DNA of 39,887 bases. Origin: Calothrix sp. MO_192.B10 (GTDB lineage Bacteria; Cyanobacteriota; Cyanobacteriia; Cyanobacteriales; Nostocaceae). Of the stretch, positions 26,655 to 33,553 are shown piece by piece; position 1 is the stretch's first letter; the number at the start of each line of letters is the position of its first letter. Made by a program: the position numbers and the translations under genes. Below the pieces are notes generated by a model that made no database searches, was not told the DNA's origin, and saw only the letters and a list, made by a program, of their open reading frames with translations. The stretch covers positions 1-39,887 of the forward strand of contig JASJDS010000070.1 in the NCBI GenBank assembly GCA_030065055.1, read 5' to 3'.

Positions 26655-27488
26655 TTAATCATCCTTAATCTTTCGGGAAGCATCAGCATAGGCACTTTTG
26701 AGGGGAACAGTCAATTTACCACCATCCATTGTGATGGTTTGTCCTGTCATGTAATTGAGTTTGTCAGATGCTAAACAAGTCACCAAATTGGCGATCTCCT
26801 CCGGTTCACCCATCCGTCCCATGGGAATGCCAAAAGTGAGTTTTTCTTCAGCATTTTCTACGGTAATTCCTTCAGTGTTCGCCATGTTTTTGGCTAAATT
26901 CAACATCGCATCCGTGCCAATTACTCCCGGACAAACTGTATGAATAAGGACATTATGATGAGCTAAATCGGCAGCGATCGCTCGACTAAAAGCCGCTAAT
27001 CCACTTCTAAAGGTGGTAGAAATGAGCAAATCGCCTCTAGGTTGTTCTACGGCACTGGTGGCTATATTAATCACTCTACCCCAACGTCGTTCCCTCATAC
27101 TGGGTATAACTCCTTTGATCAGTCGGATTGCACTCATCAATACTAGCTGGTAAGCTTGCTCCCAATCTGATTCAGCTAAGTCCATTAGTCTTCCAGCTGG
27201 TGGATTTCCCGTGTTATTCACCAATATGTCGATCGCACCAAGTTCAGCTTGTACAGTTCCTAAAAGTTTTTCTATGTCCTGCTTTAAGCTTAAATCGGCA
27301 ACGACGCTGATGACTTTGGCATTAGTTTCAACTTCTAATGCCTGACGAGTTGCTTCTAAAGTCGTGGAATTGCGGCTGCATATCGCAATTTTAGCTCCCT
27401 CTCGTGCCAGAGATTTTGCAATTGCTCTCCCCAATCCTTGACTACTAGCACCCACTAACGCTACACGATCTTTTAATCCCAGATCCAT
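26655..27488 (-). CDS. short-chain dehydrogenase/reductase lacking the canonical YxxxK
   Basis: 277 residues with the SDR Rossmann fold: GASSQGLG (13-20) for NAD(P), NNTG (91-94), and the catalytic-type Ser S145 in INIATSAV. Where Y-x-x-x-K is expected (about 157-162) the sequence reads LISTTFRSGLAAF, so Tyr is replaced by Ser/Thr and Lys by Arg/Ser. A known minority of FabG-like SDRs has this kind of substitution (the SN..R type), and their chemistry may differ. The rest (VCPGVIGTDAM; YMTGQTITMDGG) is normal. The gene follows the diiron-oxidase-like gene after 179 bp and precedes the PhyH gene by 34 bp. Confidence 0.88.
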   Translation of the reverse strand: MDLGLKDRVALVGASSQGLGRAIAKSLAREGAKIAICSRNSTTLEATRQALEVETNAKVISVVADLSLKQDIEKLLGTVQAELGAIDILVNNTGNPPAGRLMDLAESDWEQAYQLVLMSAIRLIKGVIPSMRERRWGRVINIATSAVEQPRGDLLISTTFRSGLAAFSRAIAADLAHHNVLIHTVCPGVIGTDAMLNLAKNMANTEGITVENAEEKLTFGIPMGRMGEPEEIANLVTCLASDKLNYMTGQTITMDGGKLTVPLKSAYADASRKIKDD

Positions 27489-27667
27489 AATTCATGTGCT
27501 TTTTATCAATATCCCAGACCTTCTGTTTCACTTCTAGCAGTAATGCCATTTTGTTCCCATACTGTCTCAATCAGAGAACTAAGGTTCTCACTACAAACTA
27601 GGGTATTATGCCTGTTACACAGGTTGAAATAGGAATGAGCATTACTCTTAGAACAACAAATCCTGCT

Positions 27668-28435
27668 CTAGATTTGAGCGACGAGCAAGGATTCACTAAT
27701 GGATGTTTTCAAGTCCGAAGATTTCAGAAAAGATAATTGGGTTTGTTCTTGATGAACTGCACCCCAAAAAGCATTCCAGAATGAAAGAGTGTAATGAAAT
27801 TTGTCGATAACTGACTTAATCTGATAATCGTAGTTACAGGAAGTCATCGCCAGGGTGATTGCCCTTTTAATGTGTTCTGGCTCGACTTTGAAGTGTTCTT
27901 GAAAATAGGGTGTCTGTCGTAAAGCTTCTATTGAAGGAGCATGGCGCTGCAAGCAACCAAAAACATGGGAAATATTGTGTTCTGCCAGCAGCTCAAAACC
28001 CAAGAAAAAACCGGCTATTTCATAGTCATTTTTAGCATTGAGCAATTGTTGTTTTAGTGCTGAGAGGATGCCATCAATTTCAATGGTTGGATAGCTGAGG
28101 ATAGCTTGTTGATCAAGTCCAGCTTTCGCAAATGCTTCTAACAGTAGAACCGAATGAACTTGATCAGGATTGCCACAGCCTAATTCTTCATTAGCTGTTT
28201 CGGCAATATAACATCGATTTACAGGATTTTGCAGTAAAGGCAGAGCGATACACAAAAAATCAGCAGCAAAGACACTAAAGTGATACCAATAGGCTGCAAG
28301 TCTTAAAGGAGGTGTTTGTCTTTGTACAGAACATAGTTCATCACTAGAGACTTTTGCTAACCAAGCATATTCTCTCATCAAGCTATCAAGACGGTGTTTC
28401 CAATGATCCAAATTCTTAGTTTGATTATTCATCAT
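27668..28435 (-). CDS. haem-oxygenase-like diiron oxidase (HDO) candidate
   Basis: 255 helical residues of the TenA/haem-oxygenase-like fold. The ligand pattern of the HDO group is present: E84 and H94 (ANEELGCGNPDQVHS), E148 (LGFELLAEH), then H181, E185 and H188 (QEHFKVEPEHIK). Related proteins (the SznF, UndA, BesC and CADD groups) use an O2-activated diiron centre for N-oxygenation, decarboxylative fragmentation or C-C cleavage of amino or fatty acids. I cannot choose among these. It is the first gene of the minus-strand operon; AGGA lies about ten bases before the first of two adjacent ATGs. A MITE-like element ends 48 bp upstream of the start, so it may carry or disturb the operon promoter. 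Confidence 0.78.
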   Translation of the reverse strand: MMNNQTKNLDHWKHRLDSLMREYAWLAKVSSDELCSVQRQTPPLRLAAYWYHFSVFAADFLCIALPLLQNPVNRCYIAETANEELGCGNPDQVHSVLLLEAFAKAGLDQQAILSYPTIEIDGILSALKQQLLNAKNDYEIAGFFLGFELLAEHNISHVFGCLQRHAPSIEALRQTPYFQEHFKVEPEHIKRAITLAMTSCNYDYQIKSVIDKFHYTLSFWNAFWGAVHQEQTQLSFLKSSDLKTSISESLLVAQI

Positions 28436-28483
28436 TCTTTACATCCTATTCAATGTGTTTTCAAGATTTCTTTTTTCTTAGTC

Positions 28484-28625
28484 AGGACTTATGCATTAAC
28501 AAGGATTTTACGTCATTAAGTTTGCGTAGCATATCCGGAACGGACGAACGATAGCGAAGTAATCACCAAAATGCTGGTATTGCTTCCCTACGGTCGCAAT
28601 GACAAATAATGCTTGCGTAAGTCCT
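28484..28625. repeat. 142-bp MITE-like element upstream of the HDO operon
   Basis: The ends AGGACTTATGCA and TGCGTAAGTCCT are inverted repeats matching 11 of 12. The interior is unrelated to the copies at 5496, 9152 and 36149 and contains a small dispersed repeat (GCGTAGCATATCCGGAACGG-like). Same end sequence, different core: a family of elements probably mobilised by one transposase. Confidence 0.75.
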
Positions 28626-29185
28626 ATTAGTTATTGATGGCTTTTTATTTTTATCGTGTGGTTTCTAGTTCCACATACAGGAAATTTATACCCTCTTTTC
28701 CCAGGAACTATAGATATAGCTATAATCTCATTGTTTTCACCCTCAAAATAGAGATCATCATGATTCATGTCATCATTTAATATGGGCATCTTGCTCCAAA
28801 TTATTTGAACGACACTGTACATAATGTAATGGAGAAAAATCTGCAATATTTTTTGGTTTGGTATGCCTTGAAGATAATATCACATTTTTGAGTTTGGACA
28901 AAAAGGAAGTAGTTCGCGACTATTGCCACCCTGTTAAGGAATTATTTCTTAACATTGAAAACACTAGTAAAACCTTGATTTACGCAGGTATTAGTTTCCC
29001 TTATGTTAAAAAATGTCATGAAAAAACAGGGGTTTTAAACATTAAGTTATATTTCGCCAAAAGTGTCTTATTGCTCCCGAACTACTTTGGATTAGTTTTA
29101 TTTATGATTTAATACTACTTGTATCAATTTTATTAAACGCCTTTAAGAATGTCCGAGCAAAGATGATATTCCATGATTAAGAATT
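28626..29185. other. 560-bp AT-rich spacer, no supported gene
   Basis: Two weak open frames exist (minus 28631-28846, plus 28858-29112) but neither looks like a protein. The minus one ends GYKFPVCGTRNHTIKIKSHQ, faintly like the zinc-finger start of an ISL3-type transposase with one Cys lost, so it might be a transposase remnant next to the MITE. Confidence 0.45.
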
Positions 29186-30313
29186 TTAATTACCAAGGTA
29201 TTTTTTCCTCATTTGTTCCAATTCCTCATCAATTTTACTATTACTAGTCTGTGACTTTGATGGTGGTTGGGATGAAGATTTGGATTGATGATTTGGCGAT
29301 TTATTACTACTCAAGAATATAGTTTTCATCTCCTCTAACTCTAAATCTATTTGACTAGGAGTGGGATTTACTTTGGGGGGAGTGGTAGATGATTGTTTTG
29401 GTGGTGTGGTAGAGATATTTGGTTTTGCTATTCTTGGAGTTTGAGAATTTATATCTTGGATAACTTCCTCTGCACTTTGGTAACGTCTTGCGGGAATACT
29501 CACTAGCATTTTGTCCAGAATTTGGCTTAACTTTCCACTTACGGGTTGTTTTAAGTATTGTTGCCAAATCCAAGTATCGTGATTGACATCGTATAATTCA
29601 AAAGGCGATCGCCCGGTGAGTAAGCGCAGACAAGTAGCTCCTAAACTGTAGAGATCGCTAGCAAAAATCGCCTGTCCCCTCATTTGTTCCGGTGCCACAT
29701 ATTCAGGACTACCAATACTCGTACCAGTGCGGTTGAGGGCTGTTTCGGTCACAAATTTAGATGCACCAAAATCCACTAATACTGGTTGGTGGTTGCTGCG
29801 ATAAATAATATTTTCTGGTTTGATATCCCGGTGAATAACTTGTCTGTCGTGACAAAATTGCAACACTGGTAATAAATCTTCTAATAGCAGCCAAATCTGG
29901 TTTTCCTGCCAAATACCCCTTTGAGACAATTCCTGAGCTAAATTTTGTCCTTCAATAAATTCTTGTACCAGATATTGGCGATCGTCTTGGTTAAAATATG
30001 CTAACAATTCGGGAATCTGGGGATGTTTGCCCAATTCATCTAACCGCACAGCCTCTTGATTAAATAACTCTATCGCCTTTTGTACGGTGCTAGTGCCCTG
30101 GGCTTGGGGATAAAATTGCTTAATTACACAATATGGTTGGGACGGTTTATGTTCATCCAGTGCCAGGAAGGTTCTACCAAAGCCACCTTGTCCAATGGGT
30201 TTTAGTGGACAGTAGCGTTCTTTCAGGAGTAGTGGGGAACCACAGGTAATGCAAAATTTACTCCTCTGGGGATTTTGGGGAGCGTGACAAGAAGGATTAA
30301 GGCAATAGCTCAT
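29186..30313 (-). CDS. Hanks-type Ser/Thr protein kinase with N-terminal zinc ribbon
   Basis: 375 residues. Residues 4-24 form a four-Cys zinc ribbon (C4, C9, C21, C24). A complete kinase domain follows: GQGGFGRTF (Gly loop, 41-49), K65 in VIKQFYPQ, E87, HRDIKPENI with D163, DFGASK with D181, and GSPEYVAPEQ in the activation segment. From about residue 295 a Pro/Ser/Thr/Asn-rich linker holds two similar short motifs (IDLELEEMKTIFLS and IDEELEQMRKKYLG) at the end. No membrane helix. This ribbon-kinase arrangement is common in filamentous cyanobacteria, which have many such kinases; targets are unknown. It is transcribed alone. Confidence 0.93.
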   Translation of the reverse strand: MSYCLNPSCHAPQNPQRSKFCITCGSPLLLKERYCPLKPIGQGGFGRTFLALDEHKPSQPYCVIKQFYPQAQGTSTVQKAIELFNQEAVRLDELGKHPQIPELLAYFNQDDRQYLVQEFIEGQNLAQELSQRGIWQENQIWLLLEDLLPVLQFCHDRQVIHRDIKPENIIYRSNHQPVLVDFGASKFVTETALNRTGTSIGSPEYVAPEQMRGQAIFASDLYSLGATCLRLLTGRSPFELYDVNHDTWIWQQYLKQPVSGKLSQILDKMLVSIPARRYQSAEEVIQDINSQTPRIAKPNISTTPPKQSSTTPPKVNPTPSQIDLELEEMKTIFLSSNKSPNHQSKSSSQPPSKSQTSNSKIDEELEQMRKKYLGN

Positions 30314-30393
30314 GTTCGCGATCGGAAATTCCTTTCTCTATTATCTATAGGAATTTAGAATTTAGAATTTAGAATGAAGAATTTAGAGTTAAA

Positions 30394-30413
30394 CCTCGTC
30401 CTTAAGGACGAGG
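30394..30413. repeat. 20-bp perfect palindrome at the end of the tnpB frame
   Basis: CCTCGTCCTTAAGGACGAGG is perfectly self-complementary and contains the stop codon of the extended tnpB frame. On the minus strand it is followed by TTTAACTC. It resembles right-end hairpins of IS200/IS605-type elements, so it may mark a second, older element end. Confidence 0.7.
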
Positions 30414-31805
30414 TCTCCCATCGATAAATCGAGGGACTTGAAACGATAGATTCATTTTTGACGAGCGACCCCGCGACGACGGAAGTCGCTCTGGGTAGCG
30501 CGAGTCGTAATTCTCCACGGATAAATCCACACGACTTGTATCCAGTCTATATTTTTGATCAAAGTGTCCTTTCTCATCCGAGGCTAAGAGATATATCAAA
30601 TCGTCAATAAATGATACGCTACTAAGACAAATTTCCCAATTGACATACTCCCACGGATAGAATCCGTGGGATTCTGGGGTCAAACAGCAACAGCAGGCAC
30701 AGCCAGTCTTACATTGCCTAACCCAATGGTTGATGCCCCAACCATTTGAATATTCACAAGCTGCGTTGTCGTCCCTGTCATTCACCAATTGACAGGAGGG
30801 ACAACGCCACTCTCTAACCGACAAATCAATAGTTTCTAAGACATACCCACAACTAGAGCAAGTTTTAGTTGAGGGATACCATCGATCTATAAATACAAGT
30901 TGTTTATTTTTCTTTTTGGCAACCCATTCCAATATTTGTAGAAACTCACCAAAAGCTAGGTCTGATATTTTTCTACCCCAAAGACGTTGCATCCCTTTGA
31001 GATTTAATGTCTCAAAACACAATACATCAAACCGATCAGTTAGTTGATGAGCTAATTTCCAGAACCAATCACTTCTCCGGTGATAAATATCCTCATGTTT
31101 ACGTGCTAAATCCTTTCTTGCCCGTTCTCGGTTAGATGAGGCTTTTAACTTCTTGGAATGTAGCTTACTAGATTTTTTAATGGCATTTAGGGACTGTTTC
31201 AAAAACTGGGGAGATTCAATTTTAGAACCATCAGAGCAAGTGAGAAATGTTTTCAGTCCAAAATCAAATCCCGCTATTTCACCAGTCGTGAATTTAATCT
31301 CTGGCTGTAAAACATTGTCAACAACCACAACCATAAATAATTCACCCAAAGGGGTGCGTTTAATAGTCATAGTCTTGACAGTTCCCTCTATTTCTCTAGA
31401 TTGACAAAATTGATAAACTCGATTACCAATCTTGACTCGGTTGCCACCTAAAAACTTATAACCAGCTTGCTTAAGAGTGAACGATTTGTATTTCTTAACC
31501 TTTTTAAATCCTGGTGGTCTAACTCCTTTTTTGTTGTGTTTGAAAAATAGCTGATAAGCTTTCTCAATGCGTTGACAGATATCTTGCACTGCTTGAGAAC
31601 CTACTGATTGCCACAACTTCTTACGCTTCCTCAACCTGGCAATATGGGATTGAAGTTTTGCACAACTCAAGTGCTTACCCCACATCTTGTAGTAGCGACG
31701 ATGAAGGGCGATGCAATGGTTATAAATTACCCCCGCAGCATTAATTGTCCGCTTGAGGTATTTATTGCGCTTGTGTTGATACAATTTAAACTTAAGTGTC
31801 TTCAT
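30402..31805 (-). CDS. tnpB: solitary TnpB (IS1341/IS605 family RNA-guided nuclease), C-terminally extended
   Basis: 467 residues; most TnpBs have 370-410. RuvC-type active site: D181 in EIAGFDFGLK, E265 in VLCFETLNLKG and D345 in NDRDDNAA. The zinc finger is C316-C319...C335-C338 (CSSCG, CPSC). The standard protein would end shortly after residue 385; the last ~80 residues are encoded beyond the right-end hairpin at 30650-30670, so this tail is host or second-element sequence read by chance. TnpB is a DNA endonuclease guided by an RNA from the element's right end, helping to keep the transposon at its donor site. No TnpA transposase accompanies it, as usual for IS1341-type elements. All nuclease residues are intact, so it is probably active or recently so. 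Confidence 0.93.
   Translation of the reverse strand: MKTLKFKLYQHKRNKYLKRTINAAGVIYNHCIALHRRYYKMWGKHLSCAKLQSHIARLRKRKKLWQSVGSQAVQDICQRIEKAYQLFFKHNKKGVRPPGFKKVKKYKSFTLKQAGYKFLGGNRVKIGNRVYQFCQSREIEGTVKTMTIKRTPLGELFMVVVVDNVLQPEIKFTTGEIAGFDFGLKTFLTCSDGSKIESPQFLKQSLNAIKKSSKLHSKKLKASSNRERARKDLARKHEDIYHRRSDWFWKLAHQLTDRFDVLCFETLNLKGMQRLWGRKISDLAFGEFLQILEWVAKKKNKQLVFIDRWYPSTKTCSSCGYVLETIDLSVREWRCPSCQLVNDRDDNAACEYSNGWGINHWVRQCKTGCACCCCLTPESHGFYPWEYVNWEICLSSVSFIDDLIYLLASDEKGHFDQKYRLDTSRVDLSVENYDSRYPERLPSSRGRSSKMNLSFQVPRFIDGRPRP
30645..30760 (-). ncRNA. probable omega-RNA / right-end guide region of the tnpB element
   Basis: In TnpB elements the guide RNA is made from the 3' part of tnpB and the right end, with the guide just past the element. 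Here the last part of the core frame ends in the hairpin at 30650-30670, and the sequence beyond about 30641 would be the guide. This is inferred from the family; only the hairpin is seen directly. Confidence 0.4.
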
Positions 31806-32103
31806 TTAGCCTATTATAATGTGACTGCGCTTAAAAGCGCACTGCGCTACATCCCACCTTTAAAAAGCGTGGGCTTTGCGCTAAATTTTGTAAGGGATAA
31901 TTTCAGTAGCGATCGCTCTGGGAAATTTTGCCAGTTAATCCCAGTTAATCTTAGTAACAGCCAGATATACAAAGGATTTGGCAAAAATAGCACGCGCTAC
32001 AATAACTATACATACATTTCATCACCCACCCACAAGAAACTCTCCAAACTCCAAACTCCTCACTCCTCATTGTTCTCAAATCAGCTATTGACATAAATAT
32101 AAA
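31806..32103. other. spacer between tnpB and the lipoprotein gene
   Basis: 298 bp containing the left-end hairpins of the tnpB element, one HIP1 octamer near 31909, and a short CTCCAAACTCC-type repeat near 32041-32056. The promoter of the lipoprotein gene must be in its right part, but no clear boxes are seen. Confidence 0.5.
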
Positions 32104-32784
32104 ATGCACAATAATTATTTCTATCGTCAATTCCAACTAATCCTTTTCACCACCTTAGTGACTCTCGCAGGTTGCAGGGCACCAACCACCACTAATGGGG
32201 AAACTTCACCAGCTCCCACCGAGAGTCCGGTTTCACAAGTACCCAGCACCACCAATGTCAATCCTTCCCAACTCATATCTCCCCAAGGAATTGGTGATTT
32301 ACGCTTAGGGATGACTTACGGACAATTAAAACAATCCTTGGGTTCCAAAGTTAAATTTGAGGTGAAGTCACCCTTCATTGCTGAATTGGATGCGATCGCT
32401 GTTAATCGGGACGGGAAAACTTTATACTATATCCTGTATCCTACTGGAACTACTTTCTCCAATTCCAGTATGATTACCACCGTATTCACCGAAAATCCTG
32501 ATTATCGCACCGATAAAGGGGTAGGAGCAGGAACGAAACTCAAAGATGCGGAGGCTGCTTACGGTAAAGCCAAACTATCCTACAGCACCTATGAGTCGCG
32601 GGAGTATGTTAAATTTGCCAACTACAAACCACGTAATGTTTACTTCCGTCCCTCAGCCAAAGCTCAACCCTTTGCAGGAGTCTATCAATCCCCCCCACCA
32701 GTATCTAAAAAAACTAACCAATTTCATGAAGATGCCGTGATTCAATCAGTGCAAGTTGTATGTCCACCAGAAGCTTGTAAGTGA
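32104..32784 (+). CDS. predicted lipoprotein, unknown function
   Basis: 226 residues with a lipoprotein signal: hydrophobic stretch and lipobox LAGC, lipidated Cys at 24. A Pro/Thr/Ser/Asn-rich linker (25-58) leads to a globular part starting about residue 60, GIGDLRLGMTYGQLKQSLG, which resembles the SmpA/OmlA-like 'LGMT..EV' start seen in several periplasmic lipoproteins. The tail holds VVCPPEACK with two cysteines that might form a disulphide. It would sit anchored in a membrane facing the periplasm. The start at 32104 follows an AT-rich leader. A hairpin 20 bp after the stop (32805-32838) may end transcription. Confidence 0.8.
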   Translation: MHNNYFYRQFQLILFTTLVTLAGCRAPTTTNGETSPAPTESPVSQVPSTTNVNPSQLISPQGIGDLRLGMTYGQLKQSLGSKVKFEVKSPFIAELDAIAVNRDGKTLYYILYPTGTTFSNSSMITTVFTENPDYRTDKGVGAGTKLKDAEAAYGKAKLSYSTYESREYVKFANYKPRNVYFRPSAKAQPFAGVYQSPPPVSKKTNQFHEDAVIQSVQVVCPPEACK

Positions 32785-32804
32785 AGTAAAATGTAGGGAT
32801 TGAG

Positions 32805-32838
32805 GCTCCCGCCTCCAGTAAGGATTTGAGGCGGGAGC
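32805..32838 (+). terminator. possible terminator hairpin after the lipoprotein gene
   Basis: GCTCCCGCCTC (32805-32815) and GAGGCGGGAGC (32828-32838) form a perfect 11-bp GC-rich stem with a 12-nt loop, 20 bp after the stop codon. There is no T-run behind it, and this sequence type is also a dispersed repeat, so terminator function is uncertain. Confidence 0.5.
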
Positions 32839-32925
32839 ATCCTCCAAGTGCATTTCCAGGCTCCAGGAGTAGAAACCAAAGAGACACTCTTGGTAGGGGT
32901 GTGAAACACATCAATATTTTTCCAA

Positions 32926-32944
32926 AATTGGGATGCTCCCAATT
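32926..32944. repeat. 8-bp perfect hairpin
   Basis: AATTGGGA and TCCCAATT enclose a 3-nt loop TGC. It stands about 45 bp before the intron-like segment. Confidence 0.6.
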
Positions 32945-32987
32945 GACTTAGCTTCCCTAATAGTACTAATATGGGAATTAGAATTAA

Positions 32988-33200
32988 GTGTCACCATGCC
33001 TAGAGGTTGGGAAGCTGATGTGATCGAAGGTGAACATCTTTGACACCGTCGGTGGACAGGGCTGCTAAAAGCCCCTGCATTCTATGCGTGGGGAATGTGT
33101 TACTAAAACAAGGTATAAAGTCCTTAGCTGCAAGGGTATAGAGGAGTGGAAAAGCTCTTGTGCTGATGAGAAGGGGGCTTTTATGCTGATAATAAGGGAA
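32988..33200 (+). ncRNA. probable 5' fragment of a group II intron (chloroplast-like class)
   Basis: The segment starts GTGTCACC and continues with blocks that I recognise as group II domain I sequence of cyanobacterial, chloroplast-like introns: TTGGGAAGCTGATGTG, GAAGGTGAACATC, GACACCGTCGGTGGACAGGG, AAAGTCCTTAGCTGCAAGGG and AGAGGAGTGGAAAAGCTC. It stops about 33200 and is not followed by a reverse-transcriptase gene. No domain V hairpin was found downstream, so it would be a truncated, inactive copy. Recognition is from memory of such introns, without alignment. Confidence 0.45.
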
Positions 33201-33553
33201 GTGGAGGAGAAACTTGTGCAACATTCCCAAAAGTCCTTCAGCCTCTTAAATCTCTGCCTCTCTGCAATCCTTACAGTGGCTAGGGCGTGTTTTTAAAGTC
33301 GCCGACAACCTAGAAGGGTGCGGCTTGTCGTACTAAGTCCGCCTGCCCAGACTACGAAAAATCAGGGCTTTGATCTTGTATAGCCCCAGTCTTTAGCCTG
33401 CGCTTTGCACTTGGGTTTTAGGGGTTTGAAAACAGTCCCTAGTCTTGGGCTAAACTTCGTGCCATTCGAGTTAGAAGTAACTGAGGTGAAGCACCATAAC
33501 TGTAGCCACACTGGCGGTTCTACCTCATCGATTTGTGCTTTCCAAGTTTTAAC

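Larger units (their letters stand above)
30402..31880 (-). mobile_element. IS1341/IS605-type element carrying only tnpB
   Basis: Read on the minus strand: a left end near 31880-31806 with hairpins (CCCAC/GTGGG at 31853-31873; GCGCTTAAAAGCGC at 31827-31840), tnpB, and the right-end hairpin CCCACGGATAGAATCCGTGGG (30650-30670) followed by GTATGTCAA. The right boundary is taken either at about 30640 or, if the palindrome at 30394-30413 belongs to it, at 30394. The exact ends cannot be fixed without an empty site. Confidence 0.7.
32785..33553. other. 769-bp spacer with hairpins and an intron-like segment
   Basis: No protein gene is supported. The region contains the hairpins at 32805-32838 and 32926-32944, a group II intron-like segment at 32988-33200, and a structured GC-richer stretch (33300-33530) I cannot identify, with short pairings such as GCCA/TGGC near 33516-33526 and TGAGGT/ACCTCA near 33482-33527. 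Any promoter for the radical SAM gene must be here. Confidence 0.5.

Noticed and set aside
28631-29112. Two frames (71 and 84 codons) between the MITE and the kinase gene
   Set aside because: Only a faint zinc-finger-like end is seen in one; not enough to call a gene or a transposase remnant.
33084-33296. 70-codon frame upstream of the radical SAM gene, considered as a RiPP precursor
   Set aside because: It overlaps the group II intron-like segment, has no leader-like or core-like pattern, and no good ribosome binding site.
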